A program made the position numbers and the translations under genes. Shown piece by piece: positions 19,201 to 31,397 of a stretch of DNA of 64,000 bases. This DNA is from Mycosarcoma maydis (taxonomy: Eukaryota; Basidiomycota; Ustilaginomycetes; Ustilaginales). The stretch lies in contig NC_026480.1 in the NCBI RefSeq assembly GCF_000328475.2, forward strand, positions 1,488,001-1,552,000, given 5' to 3'. Numbering within the stretch: position 1 is the stretch's first letter; each line of letters opens with the position of its first letter. The notes beneath the pieces are model-generated. The model searched no databases. It worked only from the letters and a program-made list of their open reading frames with translations, and was not told where the DNA came from.

Positions 19201-21489
19201 CGAGTCAATCATCAGCTCGAGCACCTCATCGATGTTACGGAGGTTCTTGGAGCCGACGACACCAGAACGAAACGTGACGGCAACTTGTGGATGGGTGCAG
19301 GCCTGGCGCAAGAGTAGTAGGTGGTGGCGCATCTTGACAGTATCAGGTTGCTGGTCAGGGGTTTGGGGATTGCCGTCGTGTGTATACGCGATCTCCGAGA
19401 GAGCTTCTTTCCAGACATCTGCGTAGAATGCAGCCTCGATCGAGGTGAAATCGATCGGAACCACTGCGCGAGTTTGAATTGGAAGCGCCATCTCTGAAGC
19501 CACTTGCGCCTTGGTGTGGCGCGTACCGATGGTCTGCAACACGCGTACAAGGGCAGGTGCAAGCAAGGGATGTGTAAGTGCTTGCCACTCGCTGTTGGTG
19601 GCGAGATAACCTGGGACACGAAGGAAGCGGAAGCACGATCGGAGATCGTCCATCTTTTTGACAGGTGTACCGGAGATAGCAATGGACGAGCTGCGCGAAA
19701 TCATGGATACCGTTTCGGCTGCGTTGGAGTTACCGATCATCTGTACCTCGTCCATGAGCACACGATGAAAATGTAGCTTAACGAGCGGGCTACGAGGGCG
19801 TTCGTACTTGCGTTGGTGACGACGAGAGCGCTCAGGAGCACTCTTGGCGGTGCTGAGTTCTCTGCCAAGCGTGCTATACGAGATGATCATAATGTCGAAT
19901 CGTTGCGCCCAGGCCTCCCAGGTGAGATGCTCGGGTACGTCGCTTTCAGCCTTGGTCCTGCTCTGATACGAGTAAACGGCAAGCGATGGCGCATGCTGGG
20001 CAATCTCTTCGATCCACTGTGCACGCAGTGACTCGGGTGCGACAATGAGGGTGGTCTTGGTGGGCACTACGTCGATCTGATTACGCACATCGTACCAACC
20101 CGGACGGGAGGAGGCCAAAGGGTCGGGATTGAGCAGAATGAGAGCCACGGCTTCTACCGTCTTTCCTAGACCCATTTCTTCGGCGAGCATGGCTCCTTTG
20201 AGGTCGCTGTGTAGCGTTATATTGGGGTCTCGAACGAAACGCGCCTCAATCCAGTTGTAGTATAGCTGAGGACCAACTTGCTTCCACCAGAGACCGACGT
20301 TGCTCTGGCCATCATGTGCGATGATTCTGTGGCTCTTTGTAATGTTACCGTGTGAATCAAACACGCAGCCTTCGCGCCCGAGAACGAATGCAGTTGAGCG
20401 CTTCTGGAAGGGTAGCAAGGTGGGGACGAGATCGAGATGCTGGACAGCCTCTGGAGCTTGAAGCGAAGCTGGACGCAGATTCTGGTAGACAAAGCTGGCG
20501 TCGACGTCTGCACCCATGTCGACGTGATCGGGCCATTGGTCGGCAAAGTGTACAAGCCTGGCCATGTCTATGATTTTTTCGCGGGCCAATGGGGCGGTGG
20601 CTTGTGTGGAAATGGCAGCACAAACGTGTATGTTGAGCCTGAGAAAGAGGGAGCCGGCGGTGAGGCGATCGGATGGATAATCGGGAGGAGTCGAAACCAC
20701 ATCGAGGGTGAAGTCAGGCAGAACGGATAGCTGGGTACCTGTCGAGGCACTGGTCGAGAGGAGGTTTATCAAAGATACGAGCCACAGGCCGTTGGTAAGC
20801 TTGCCCAGATCGAGATGGGGGTGGGCAAAGTGATCGGTGTTCAACACCGGAAGTTGGATGATGGGTTTGCGCGTTTCTGGATCGGAGATGAGCAGAGTTG
20901 CAACAATGATGCTGTCGGCTGGACGGTCTGTTGAGCAGCTCGAGACAGAAAGACCGAGAGGGGAGAGATGTAGTGGTATGGACGATGACGTGGCTCGAAG
21001 CGCCTGCTTGAGACTGAGGACAAGTTCAGTGTCATGGGCGTCGCGAGGCTTGATACAAAAGTAGCAGCTTGTGTGAATCAGATGTGCCTGGTCAAGCACC
21101 TCATGGGTGGGTGTCACATGTTTTCCCGTTTTCTTGGCGCTCGGTGCAGAGTCATGGGCGTCTTTGTTGGAAGGTGATCGCTTACGTTTAGCACCAGCTG
21201 AGGTCCGTTGGGATGTGGGCAGATCAGTATCTCGATCGACGTGATGTGGATGCTGAAGGTTGGCCAGAAGGGCAAAGTCGCAAAAGAAGGAAACGTCTTC
21301 AAACTCGAGCTGCTCAAGTGGCACGTAGGTGAGCCTGCTACGACTCGCTTCAGAGGAGGATGTGGATGAAGAGGAGCCTAAGCCACTCTCACAGATCTGT
21401 ACTGGCCATATCGAAGCGTTTGCAGCAATGGAGCCGTGTGAGGAGCTTTGATTCAAGCATGTGGTGAATGCGCTTGATCTTGGCGGCAT
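16234..21489 (-). CDS. SNF2-family helicase with RING finger (IRC20/SHPRH-like)
   Basis: A 1751-residue nuclear ATPase and probable E3 ubiquitin ligase. The first helicase lobe has the P-loop AEEMGLGKTVEA near residue 437 and a DEVQ Walker B box near 580. A very long insertion with several coiled-coil-like, Glu/Arg/Leu-rich segments fills about 700-1340. Then comes a C3HC4 RING (CNICTD ... CGHVCCEKC ... CVLC, about 1345-1385), and the second lobe ends with GRVHRIGQTKETR near 1573. RING placed between the two helicase lobes is the arrangement of yeast Irc20 and human SHPRH, which act in DNA-damage tolerance and recombination control. The first 400 residues are poorly defined, and a 140-residue tail after the helicase ends with a DEL-type acidic stretch. 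The gene has a single exon; the start ATG is at 21487-21489. Confidence 0.9.
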   Translation of the reverse strand: MPPRSSAFTTCLNQSSSHGSIAANASIWPVQICESGLGSSSSTSSSEASRSRLTYVPLEQLEFEDVSFFCDFALLANLQHPHHVDRDTDLPTSQRTSAGAKRKRSPSNKDAHDSAPSAKKTGKHVTPTHEVLDQAHLIHTSCYFCIKPRDAHDTELVLSLKQALRATSSSIPLHLSPLGLSVSSCSTDRPADSIIVATLLISDPETRKPIIQLPVLNTDHFAHPHLDLGKLTNGLWLVSLINLLSTSASTGTQLSVLPDFTLDVVSTPPDYPSDRLTAGSLFLRLNIHVCAAISTQATAPLAREKIIDMARLVHFADQWPDHVDMGADVDASFVYQNLRPASLQAPEAVQHLDLVPTLLPFQKRSTAFVLGREGCVFDSHGNITKSHRIIAHDGQSNVGLWWKQVGPQLYYNWIEARFVRDPNITLHSDLKGAMLAEEMGLGKTVEAVALILLNPDPLASSRPGWYDVRNQIDVVPTKTTLIVAPESLRAQWIEEIAQHAPSLAVYSYQSRTKAESDVPEHLTWEAWAQRFDIMIISYSTLGRELSTAKSAPERSRRHQRKYERPRSPLVKLHFHRVLMDEVQMIGNSNAAETVSMISRSSSIAISGTPVKKMDDLRSCFRFLRVPGYLATNSEWQALTHPLLAPALVRVLQTIGTRHTKAQVASEMALPIQTRAVVPIDFTSIEAAFYADVWKEALSEIAYTHDGNPQTPDQQPDTVKMRHHLLLLRQACTHPQVAVTFRSGVVGSKNLRNIDEVLELMIDSTRTELHSSRTFWFGRRIHRNILVLYRRQEDQRTLAAAQFDDIEAEIYTNIAVLEHEIRAAASLGPLYQFTQQELQWEQKAETQEPRLVADLSNAKVDEDVESALEALVGDQQAFLVLKEKRKARANHITQLKSLLRNLLMKLHRLLQFVGNLYFQRGEYLDEKEKEVQPQQRTEASVTNGADTTTIKLEMVNNVKQMPNKHANTHFATSDIATIEGEHAKLVSEAQVDLKRSALDVSAMTRERQALKDKEDAAYAKAEKIRQRLLTEAREMVQIGITKLSRDQLTLDVNAVRVSDELFQSGGGLISQESYHGLSDIVDLLNRHAQVLFAWRESIIARLVRAVNRDVSLEHEDDDQYQENLDTQAEVEVLLEMYRPLLSEREKILKGSVAVGATDKPRLFKETEAAVRVARQNKLRGIAPDPETDEELLRVQQQQLEQFKKLDQERQTVSLRGNLVSLTDEAEHLKSLRDNSLRAEETELARQAYLEARRIMSDQVRFLDKLRNEEKNFLTSLFNARSQYFKEIQVISDTVRDPLFMDLEKSIQATQKQEADLITKVDELERRLRYLTHLQMVQSTDELDEAAKICNICTDPIEIGILTNKCGHVCCEKCWKEWQSQGHRTCVLCQTRVLPSEVHRIIYSSNKNATVQDAQAGPGGEERANQEAMLNGRSTSAVVKVQYHELDDSLRSSLNRLAIQGRFGSKIDHVTKHVQHILSTTGEKSLIFSSFGRGLDVVAQSLTANGIRFVRVTGAGKLGGAASKVFRSDPNVHVMLLHSEAQSSGLNLLAASHIHILEPLLNTSQELQAIGRVHRIGQTKETRIWCYYVKDTVEERILALSAYKGQSLYLEGRNTSLSDGPSTFRAFKSSPMPMRSTNGDAAELSKEDAKKWSAFGKGSITGAGGTMRGDVTSNSAELLACYFAQYLAQLGRSPANYFEPSSRASSAVDRRQATDGAMEDAVADGIVQEEDELSQMRRARLAAFEQRQATGAA

Positions 21490-22434
21490 GCTGAAGGAGC
21501 CGCTGAGCTGCTTTGTTCGGACGCGAGGATATTTGGCTGTCGAGGATCCGCAATGGGTTTAGGCGAGCATGGTGGTAGCAAGGCGAGGTGTGACTTGGGA
21601 GCGCGTTGTGAACTGAATCAAATGGCCATCGTGACGGGAGGAAAGGCGAGCCAAGAAGGGAACCACGCTTGATTCTATGACTTTTTCAGAGTGGCAATCA
21701 CGACTAAGCACAAAGAGACGTTGGTTATGTCGAGAAGAAATCACGAATCGTGAATCTTGGCTGAGTCGTGAGTGGTGATTCGTGATTGTGAGTCTGCAGA
21801 AGTGCAAAGCAGGGTCCACCACAGCTGCATTCACGATTCACGATTCACGATTCACGATTCACGATTCGTGATTGTGTGGAGGCATTTGTGATTGCAAATC
21901 ACGAATCACGAATCACGAATCACGAATCATGAATTCACGTCTTCGTGTTTGGGAACAGTGGGTGTTAGAAGCCAACATCCAACATTAGAATATTCAGTGT
22001 CATGATTCGTGATTTCAGGGGCTTCTACCAAAACAGGCAAGTGAACCATCACGCATCGTGCATGTCAAGTGACACAAACAAGCGTGAGCGCGAAGCTCAA
22101 ACACGTCGATGCGCTGGGCAAGGCAACCCAAGGGACCATGTACAACCAACACAACGAATCACGAATGCACCATCGATCTGCGATCTGCCCTTCATGCAGA
22201 GACAGCAGCGACAGCCACGAGTCTTGAACAAATTGAAAGCACTCAACAACCCCTGAGCCGCGAACAAAGCTCGATCGTGCACCCAACTCTGTTGCCCTCG
22301 TCTGCCAGACTCACCATCACCTCGCAACTTCGGTCACCAAAGTAGAGGCGTGTTTGGAAGACTCATCGTGGCCGAAGTGATCCGCGCATACGTTCACGTC
22401 CTAGCTCAGCTAAAGCGTCCTTGCTGCCATCATC
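21490..22434. other. Divergent spacer rich in heptamer repeats
   Basis: Promoter region for both the helicase and the 920-residue protein. It contains the heptamer arrays at 21829-21870 and 21898-21932; no gene is seen. Confidence 0.5.
21829..21932. repeat. Facing heptamer arrays (ATTCACG)5 and (ATCACGA)n
   Basis: Five ATTCACG copies followed by one ATTCGTG occupy 21829-21870; after 27 nt come about four to five ATCACGA copies up to 21932. The ATTCGTG copy can pair with the CACGAAT units opposite, giving an imperfect inverted arrangement. Confidence 0.9.
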
Positions 22435-25197
22435 ATGACCGAGCTCGAATCGCCATCACAACTCTTGCGCGTTGAAGCAGCAAAGGAGGCAGAGCTAGCT
22501 TCAGTACCTACAGCGACTGGATCGTCACCAACTCCAAACTCGCCACTCGCCACATCAGATCCTGCGCCGCGTGCAAAGAATCGATTCAGCTTGAACGCAT
22601 TGCGTCTTCCTTTCTCTTCGCCCCGCAAGCAAGGGAATGACAAGGTGTCGCCCTCCACCGATGCTACGAGCAGCTCCGACTCGGCTGCAATGACAGAGCA
22701 AGACGCCAACAGGAGCTCCACAGCATCCGACGTGACCACAGCCCCCACATCCATAGACCAAGCCTGCTGGAAAGATGGAACACACAGTCAGCAGCTCTCA
22801 CCTCGCAGCCAGAAAAATCCGGTACGCTCGGCATTGACACCCCCAGCTGATCTGTCGAGGCGTCGTGCTTCAAGAAATGTATCGCCGCACCGCGTCAGTT
22901 TCAGTCCCTCGACAGAGGAGATGGCCGATGCGAGAGAGCAGGCACTGTTGCATGCATCTCTCGCGGACACTGCATCAGCCAAAACCAAGCACGTCAAATC
23001 CAGCAGCAAACGTAACGATCAACATCCTTCCAAGTCGCACACCAAATTGAGCAATTGGCATGGACTCAAATCACATTCGACCTCGGCTCTCACATCGACA
23101 ACGAATGGGTCTAGTCTCGACTCGGCACAGGGCTCATCCGCCACCAAACGCCTCGAGGATGCAGCCGCTTTGCCAGGTGCAGCTGCTGCTAAGCGTCGTC
23201 TCTTCCGATGGGATAGAAAGGGTATCCATCATTCGGGCGCATCCGGAAAGGGTAAAGTGGTCAAAGTCAAAGTGACCAAAACTCAAGCTGTAGCAGCACG
23301 TCACGCAAAGACACTCGAACAGGTCATCAATGCCGGCATGGGTCTGCATCCTGTTCCTCCTCGTCTAAGCTCTGCAGCTGCTGCGGATAGGAGCATCGCC
23401 AGTTCTGATCAGCCAGCAAACGTGGGAAAGAAAAGCAAAGTTCCTCGCGCCAAACCCATCGGCGTTGTCCATCAATCACAGCTCAAAGGCTTGAAATCGG
23501 CGCTGCTCGATGTAGATTCGGCAAACAACATTATCAAGGAGCTACGTTCCATGCCAGTACCGCTGGATGTACTCCGCAGTGGACTTGGAAGCATGCTCTC
23601 TGACGTTGAGATTGGTACAGCTGGTGATCATGGTCAAGAGCGTATCCTCACTGCCAATCTGCCCGATTCCGTGCTGGAAGGCAACATTACAAAGGACGAC
23701 AGCGAGATCCGCAAAAGGCCCGGTGCAACTCTGGAAGCTCTTGATGCAGCCACTCCCGCGCGTCCTCCCACTGAGCGCAGAGCAAAGAGCGCCGCCGAAG
23801 AAGCACTCAGAAAGATCACCTTGCAGGCCGAGGCCGACTCGGCTTCGCCGCAAAAGGCTGTAGTGACTGCTCGAACATCATCACTGCCGCCGAGTGCAGA
23901 GGACAACATAGCTGCTCCGACAAAAGCGGCATCTCCCATCCCGTCAACCTCTTTGCCCAAGGCTGCAGCTGCACCATCAGGGGCACGACCATTAAAAATG
24001 GTCTGTCTGGATTGTGACGAGACCGAGGCGCATCGACGCCATGCACAACATCTCGAGGCCTCGGCTGTCGTAACAGAGAAAGAAGCTAGCCAATCGGATT
24101 CGAATGGCGCGTTCAATGTGACTAGCATCGCCACAGGTGCTGCCGCTGCTGTTACCAGCGTCGGAGGATTGCTGACCGCTCGTCCAAGCGCAGTAGATCC
24201 AACTGTATCGTCAGCTGCCACCGACAAAGACCGGGACGTCAGCACCAGGCCGCCCATGCTCAAGAGTATGTCTGTCTCCAATTTGCCCACTCTGCAGGAT
24301 GGTGCGCGTCTCATGGGAGCTACACCGCTGCAGCTCATTCTCGATCCGGTCGGCACCGCCGCAGAAAACTCGGGCGCTTTCAACATGCTCGCTGACGTCT
24401 CTGGTGCCGCGATCCGAGCGACGCAGGACATGGACTCGATTCACCCACCTCTCGATCGCATGGCCATCTTTGTGCATTGGTGGGGTTTTGAGATCACGCT
24501 TCCCAAGGCGTCTATGGCTTACCTCGACACAGCTCACTCGGTGTCTGGCGCGTTTTTGTCTTTTCTTCAAACCATGGCTGTGGGCGGAGGTGTGCCCGAG
24601 TTGCTGCCGTTCATCAAGTATATTTCGACATTTATGGAGGTTGAGTACAGGGCGATTCGAGCACAGGACCAGGGGCATGGTGTGTGTATTGCGGGGACTT
24701 GGTTTATGCCGATGGCGCTCGTGCCGCGGCCGTGGGACTATCCGCTCGACGGACCAGTTTCCGAGAAGCTAGCTTCGCGTGTGACGAGCCCGTCGGCATC
24801 CATGCCTGTGCCTTCAATTCCGGCTGTATCACCCGTTCTGACTCCCCCTCTCGCAACACCAAGTGTTGCGGCCTCCCCCACGAGGCATGTGTTCAAGAAG
24901 AAGCAGGCCACGCAGACAACTCCAAGCGCTTACCCTGCCCAAGTTGCGCTTGTTGAAGCACCCGTTCGCCATGTCAGTCCAACGCAGATGGCTGCCATCC
25001 AAGCAGCTAGAACGGAAAAACTGCCTCTCGACCTCAGCCCACGCCACTCGCGTTCGTCGAGCATCGCCTCAGCAAAGAGCGCAAAGTTGTCTGCACAGCT
25101 CACGAGCGCTAGCGACAATGCCGTAGCACCGCAAGCAGATGCCGTCCTGTCGAGCGTACAGGAGGTGCCTGAAGCTGGATCACAGATCAAGTCGTAA
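22435..25197 (+). CDS. Large Ser/Ala-rich protein with a C-terminal conserved-looking domain
   Basis: I do not recognise this 920-residue protein. The first 550 residues are low-complexity (Ser, Ala, Thr, Lys), with a basic patch (GKGKVVKVKVTKTQ) and a short Cys-containing motif (MVCLDCDETEAHRRH). A Gly/Ala-rich hydrophobic segment near 565-580 (VTSIATGAAAAVTSVGGLL) might be a membrane dip. Residues about 675-770 look folded and aromatic-rich: HWWGFEITLPKASMAYLDTA, then PELLPFIKYISTFMEVEY and a CIAGTWFMPMALVPRPW end. The last 140 residues are again Pro/Ser-rich. The composition suggests a scaffold or cell-cortex protein, which is inference. The start ATG is at 22435; no introns. Confidence 0.7.
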   Translation: MTELESPSQLLRVEAAKEAELASVPTATGSSPTPNSPLATSDPAPRAKNRFSLNALRLPFSSPRKQGNDKVSPSTDATSSSDSAAMTEQDANRSSTASDVTTAPTSIDQACWKDGTHSQQLSPRSQKNPVRSALTPPADLSRRRASRNVSPHRVSFSPSTEEMADAREQALLHASLADTASAKTKHVKSSSKRNDQHPSKSHTKLSNWHGLKSHSTSALTSTTNGSSLDSAQGSSATKRLEDAAALPGAAAAKRRLFRWDRKGIHHSGASGKGKVVKVKVTKTQAVAARHAKTLEQVINAGMGLHPVPPRLSSAAAADRSIASSDQPANVGKKSKVPRAKPIGVVHQSQLKGLKSALLDVDSANNIIKELRSMPVPLDVLRSGLGSMLSDVEIGTAGDHGQERILTANLPDSVLEGNITKDDSEIRKRPGATLEALDAATPARPPTERRAKSAAEEALRKITLQAEADSASPQKAVVTARTSSLPPSAEDNIAAPTKAASPIPSTSLPKAAAAPSGARPLKMVCLDCDETEAHRRHAQHLEASAVVTEKEASQSDSNGAFNVTSIATGAAAAVTSVGGLLTARPSAVDPTVSSAATDKDRDVSTRPPMLKSMSVSNLPTLQDGARLMGATPLQLILDPVGTAAENSGAFNMLADVSGAAIRATQDMDSIHPPLDRMAIFVHWWGFEITLPKASMAYLDTAHSVSGAFLSFLQTMAVGGGVPELLPFIKYISTFMEVEYRAIRAQDQGHGVCIAGTWFMPMALVPRPWDYPLDGPVSEKLASRVTSPSASMPVPSIPAVSPVLTPPLATPSVAASPTRHVFKKKQATQTTPSAYPAQVALVEAPVRHVSPTQMAAIQAARTEKLPLDLSPRHSRSSSIASAKSAKLSAQLTSASDNAVAPQADAVLSSVQEVPEAGSQIKS

Positions 25198-25707
25198 TAG
25201 CACGACGTCCAGCAGCGCCGCTTTCATGACCCTGTTATGACCCACACACGACTTGAAAGACGACCTTATGAATTAAACGCTTGTCTGTGATTGGCTTTGG
25301 CGTTAGGCAGTGTCGTGTGATGTGTATTCGTTATTGTATGCAAGCCTACATTCGTGATTGAATCACGAATCACGAATCACGAATGCGGCACGGCAATCAC
25401 GCGGCGTGGGTGAATTTTCACCGTTTTAGACGCCGACGACACGAACGGAAGACGGCATTCCGAATCACGAATCACGAATCACGAATCACGAACCATGGGC
25501 GAGTGAGGTAAAACGCAAGGTTATCGCAACGTGCAAGCTTGCGGCTATCCAATCGTGTACCAAGAAACCAACGTGGTAACGTGCTTTACCTCGCGTCAGT
25601 GCCTGATCGTTGATCGACGTTGGTCTTATAAGCTGAGTTGGACATCACCCGCTTTTTTCCCACTCTTCCCAATCTTCACCTAGCATCTACGGTTCTGGTT
25701 GCACGCC
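25198..25707. other. Spacer with two CACGAAT arrays
   Basis: CACGAAT occurs three times in tandem at 25364-25384 and again at 25466-25486. A TATAAG at 25627-25632, 76 nt upstream of the next ATG, is a plausible promoter element. No gene is seen. Confidence 0.6.
25364..25384. repeat. (CACGAAT)3 heptamer array
   Basis: Three perfect copies. A second (CACGAAT)3 block lies at 25466-25486, about 80 nt further on. Confidence 0.95.
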
Positions 25708-27255
25708 ATGGTTGGGTGTTTCGCGTTTCTCAAGCCCACCCGTAGCGGTGACAAGGCGGATAAGAACAAGACCGGCGGCAAATGCGATTGCAAATGTGAT
25801 ACGCGCTCGACCGCCGCTTGCACCACCTCGAGCCTCAACTCGTCGGAAAAGACGCCTCTGTCTGCATCCATCTACTACGATGCTTGTAACCCGCCTCCTT
25901 TCTCGGCGGACGAGCAGTCGCGATGCTGTGGTGGCTACTCGTCTTCGGGATTCGCACACGCCCATTTGCCTACGTATGGTGATTCGCAGTCACACTCGCG
26001 ATCGAGCAACCGCGCGCGCTACGCAGAGAGCGCTCCCGAGCCAAGCGCACAGATGCTCGACGTTGCCAAATCGATCGAGTCCGAGATTGCAAAGCTCGAT
26101 TCAGAGCTGCGTTCGCTCTCGCTCGACATGCACGACCATCCGGAGATTATGTGGGAGGAACGTCGAACGCACGATCTGTTTGTCAAGTATCTTTCCTCCA
26201 AGAAGGGCTGGAAGGTTACCCCACACGCTTACGGCCAGCAAACTGCGTTTGAAGCCCTCTTTCAGCACAAGGCGAGCAACGACTCGCGCGTGATTGGATT
26301 CCAGTCCGAACTCGATGCGTTACCGGGAATCGGTCACGCTTGTGGGCACAACTTGATCGCCATCTCTGGTGTAGCGGCTGCCCTGTCTGTCGCTGCTACG
26401 CTGGTTGCACACGACATTGCTGGCACGGTGATACTTCTGGGTACTCCTGCCGAAGAGGGAGGAGGAGGCAAGATCCGACTGGAAAGGAATGGAGCGTACA
26501 AGCGCATGGATGCGTGCCTGATGGTTCATCCTGCTCCAGTGTCTGGCACCGGTCCGATGCTTGCGGTTCAACCGGTGGTGGTGACCTACAAGGGACGCAC
26601 GGCTCACTCGGGTGCAGCGCCTTGGGAAGGAGTCAATGCGCTGGATGCCGCCGTTCTGGCATACAACAACATCTCTGCGCTCCGACAGCAGATACTTCCC
26701 ACGCAACGTGTGCACGGCATTATCAAAGGCAACAACTGGGCGCCAAATGTTGTTCCGGGCGAATCCACGCTGATCTACAATGTTCGCTCGCCCACCGTTT
26801 CCGGGCTGAAATCGTTGGTGGCAAGGGTGCAAAAGTGCTTTGAAGCCGCAGCGCTCGCTACGGGCTGTACGGGCGAGTACGACTGGCAGACCGCGTATGC
26901 TGATGTGCACAATACGCCCAGCCTGTCGCACGCGTACGCCGGCGTCTTGAAGCAACGCTACAATCTCGACGTATCTGACGACGCGTTTGCAGCATCCACC
27001 GATTTCGGCAACATTACCTACGCGCTTCCGTCGCTACACGCCGAGTACGCCATCCACCTCGACGACCCGCGTACTCAGGGCAATCACACCATCGGCTTCG
27101 CCGAAGCTGCCAGATCCATCGAGGCTCATGAGAGAACCAAGGAGGCTGCTCTCGGCATCGCCGTCATCGGTGCTCGAGTGTTGGTCGACAAGCAGTTCCG
27201 AGATCACATCTGGCACGAATGGCGCCAATGGAGAAAGGATGCAGATGGGCCCTGA
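25708..27255 (+). CDS. M20-family metallo-amidohydrolase (PM20D2-like)
   Basis: A 515-residue zinc-dependent amidohydrolase that should cleave N-acyl amino acids, dipeptides or similar amides. The catalytic core starts near residue 95. It shows ELDALPG (about 201-207), the ligand region GHACGHN (209-215), the general-base pair PAEEGGGGK, a later HPAP, and the dimerisation-domain motif TYKGRTAHSGAAPWEG. These match the single-Cys M20D subgroup (aminoacylase-like, PM20D2). The 95-residue N-terminal extension is unusual, Ser-rich and Cys-rich (KCDCKCD, later CC near 70), and has no match I know. Translation starts at ATG 25708; upstream only a TTG extends the frame. Convergent with the next gene, 104 nt away. 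Confidence 0.87.
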   Translation: MVGCFAFLKPTRSGDKADKNKTGGKCDCKCDTRSTAACTTSSLNSSEKTPLSASIYYDACNPPPFSADEQSRCCGGYSSSGFAHAHLPTYGDSQSHSRSSNRARYAESAPEPSAQMLDVAKSIESEIAKLDSELRSLSLDMHDHPEIMWEERRTHDLFVKYLSSKKGWKVTPHAYGQQTAFEALFQHKASNDSRVIGFQSELDALPGIGHACGHNLIAISGVAAALSVAATLVAHDIAGTVILLGTPAEEGGGGKIRLERNGAYKRMDACLMVHPAPVSGTGPMLAVQPVVVTYKGRTAHSGAAPWEGVNALDAAVLAYNNISALRQQILPTQRVHGIIKGNNWAPNVVPGESTLIYNVRSPTVSGLKSLVARVQKCFEAAALATGCTGEYDWQTAYADVHNTPSLSHAYAGVLKQRYNLDVSDDAFAASTDFGNITYALPSLHAEYAIHLDDPRTQGNHTIGFAEAARSIEAHERTKEAALGIAVIGARVLVDKQFRDHIWHEWRQWRKDADGP

Positions 27256-27359
27256 CACCCAAATCGCTCGTTCACACACTAACGATCTCAGACCGATCTG
27301 TCAATCTCAAACCGAATGTATTGATTCTAACTCGTGTGAGGAGCAAGGTGGTGTAGAGG

Positions 27360-31397
<4,038 letters not shown>

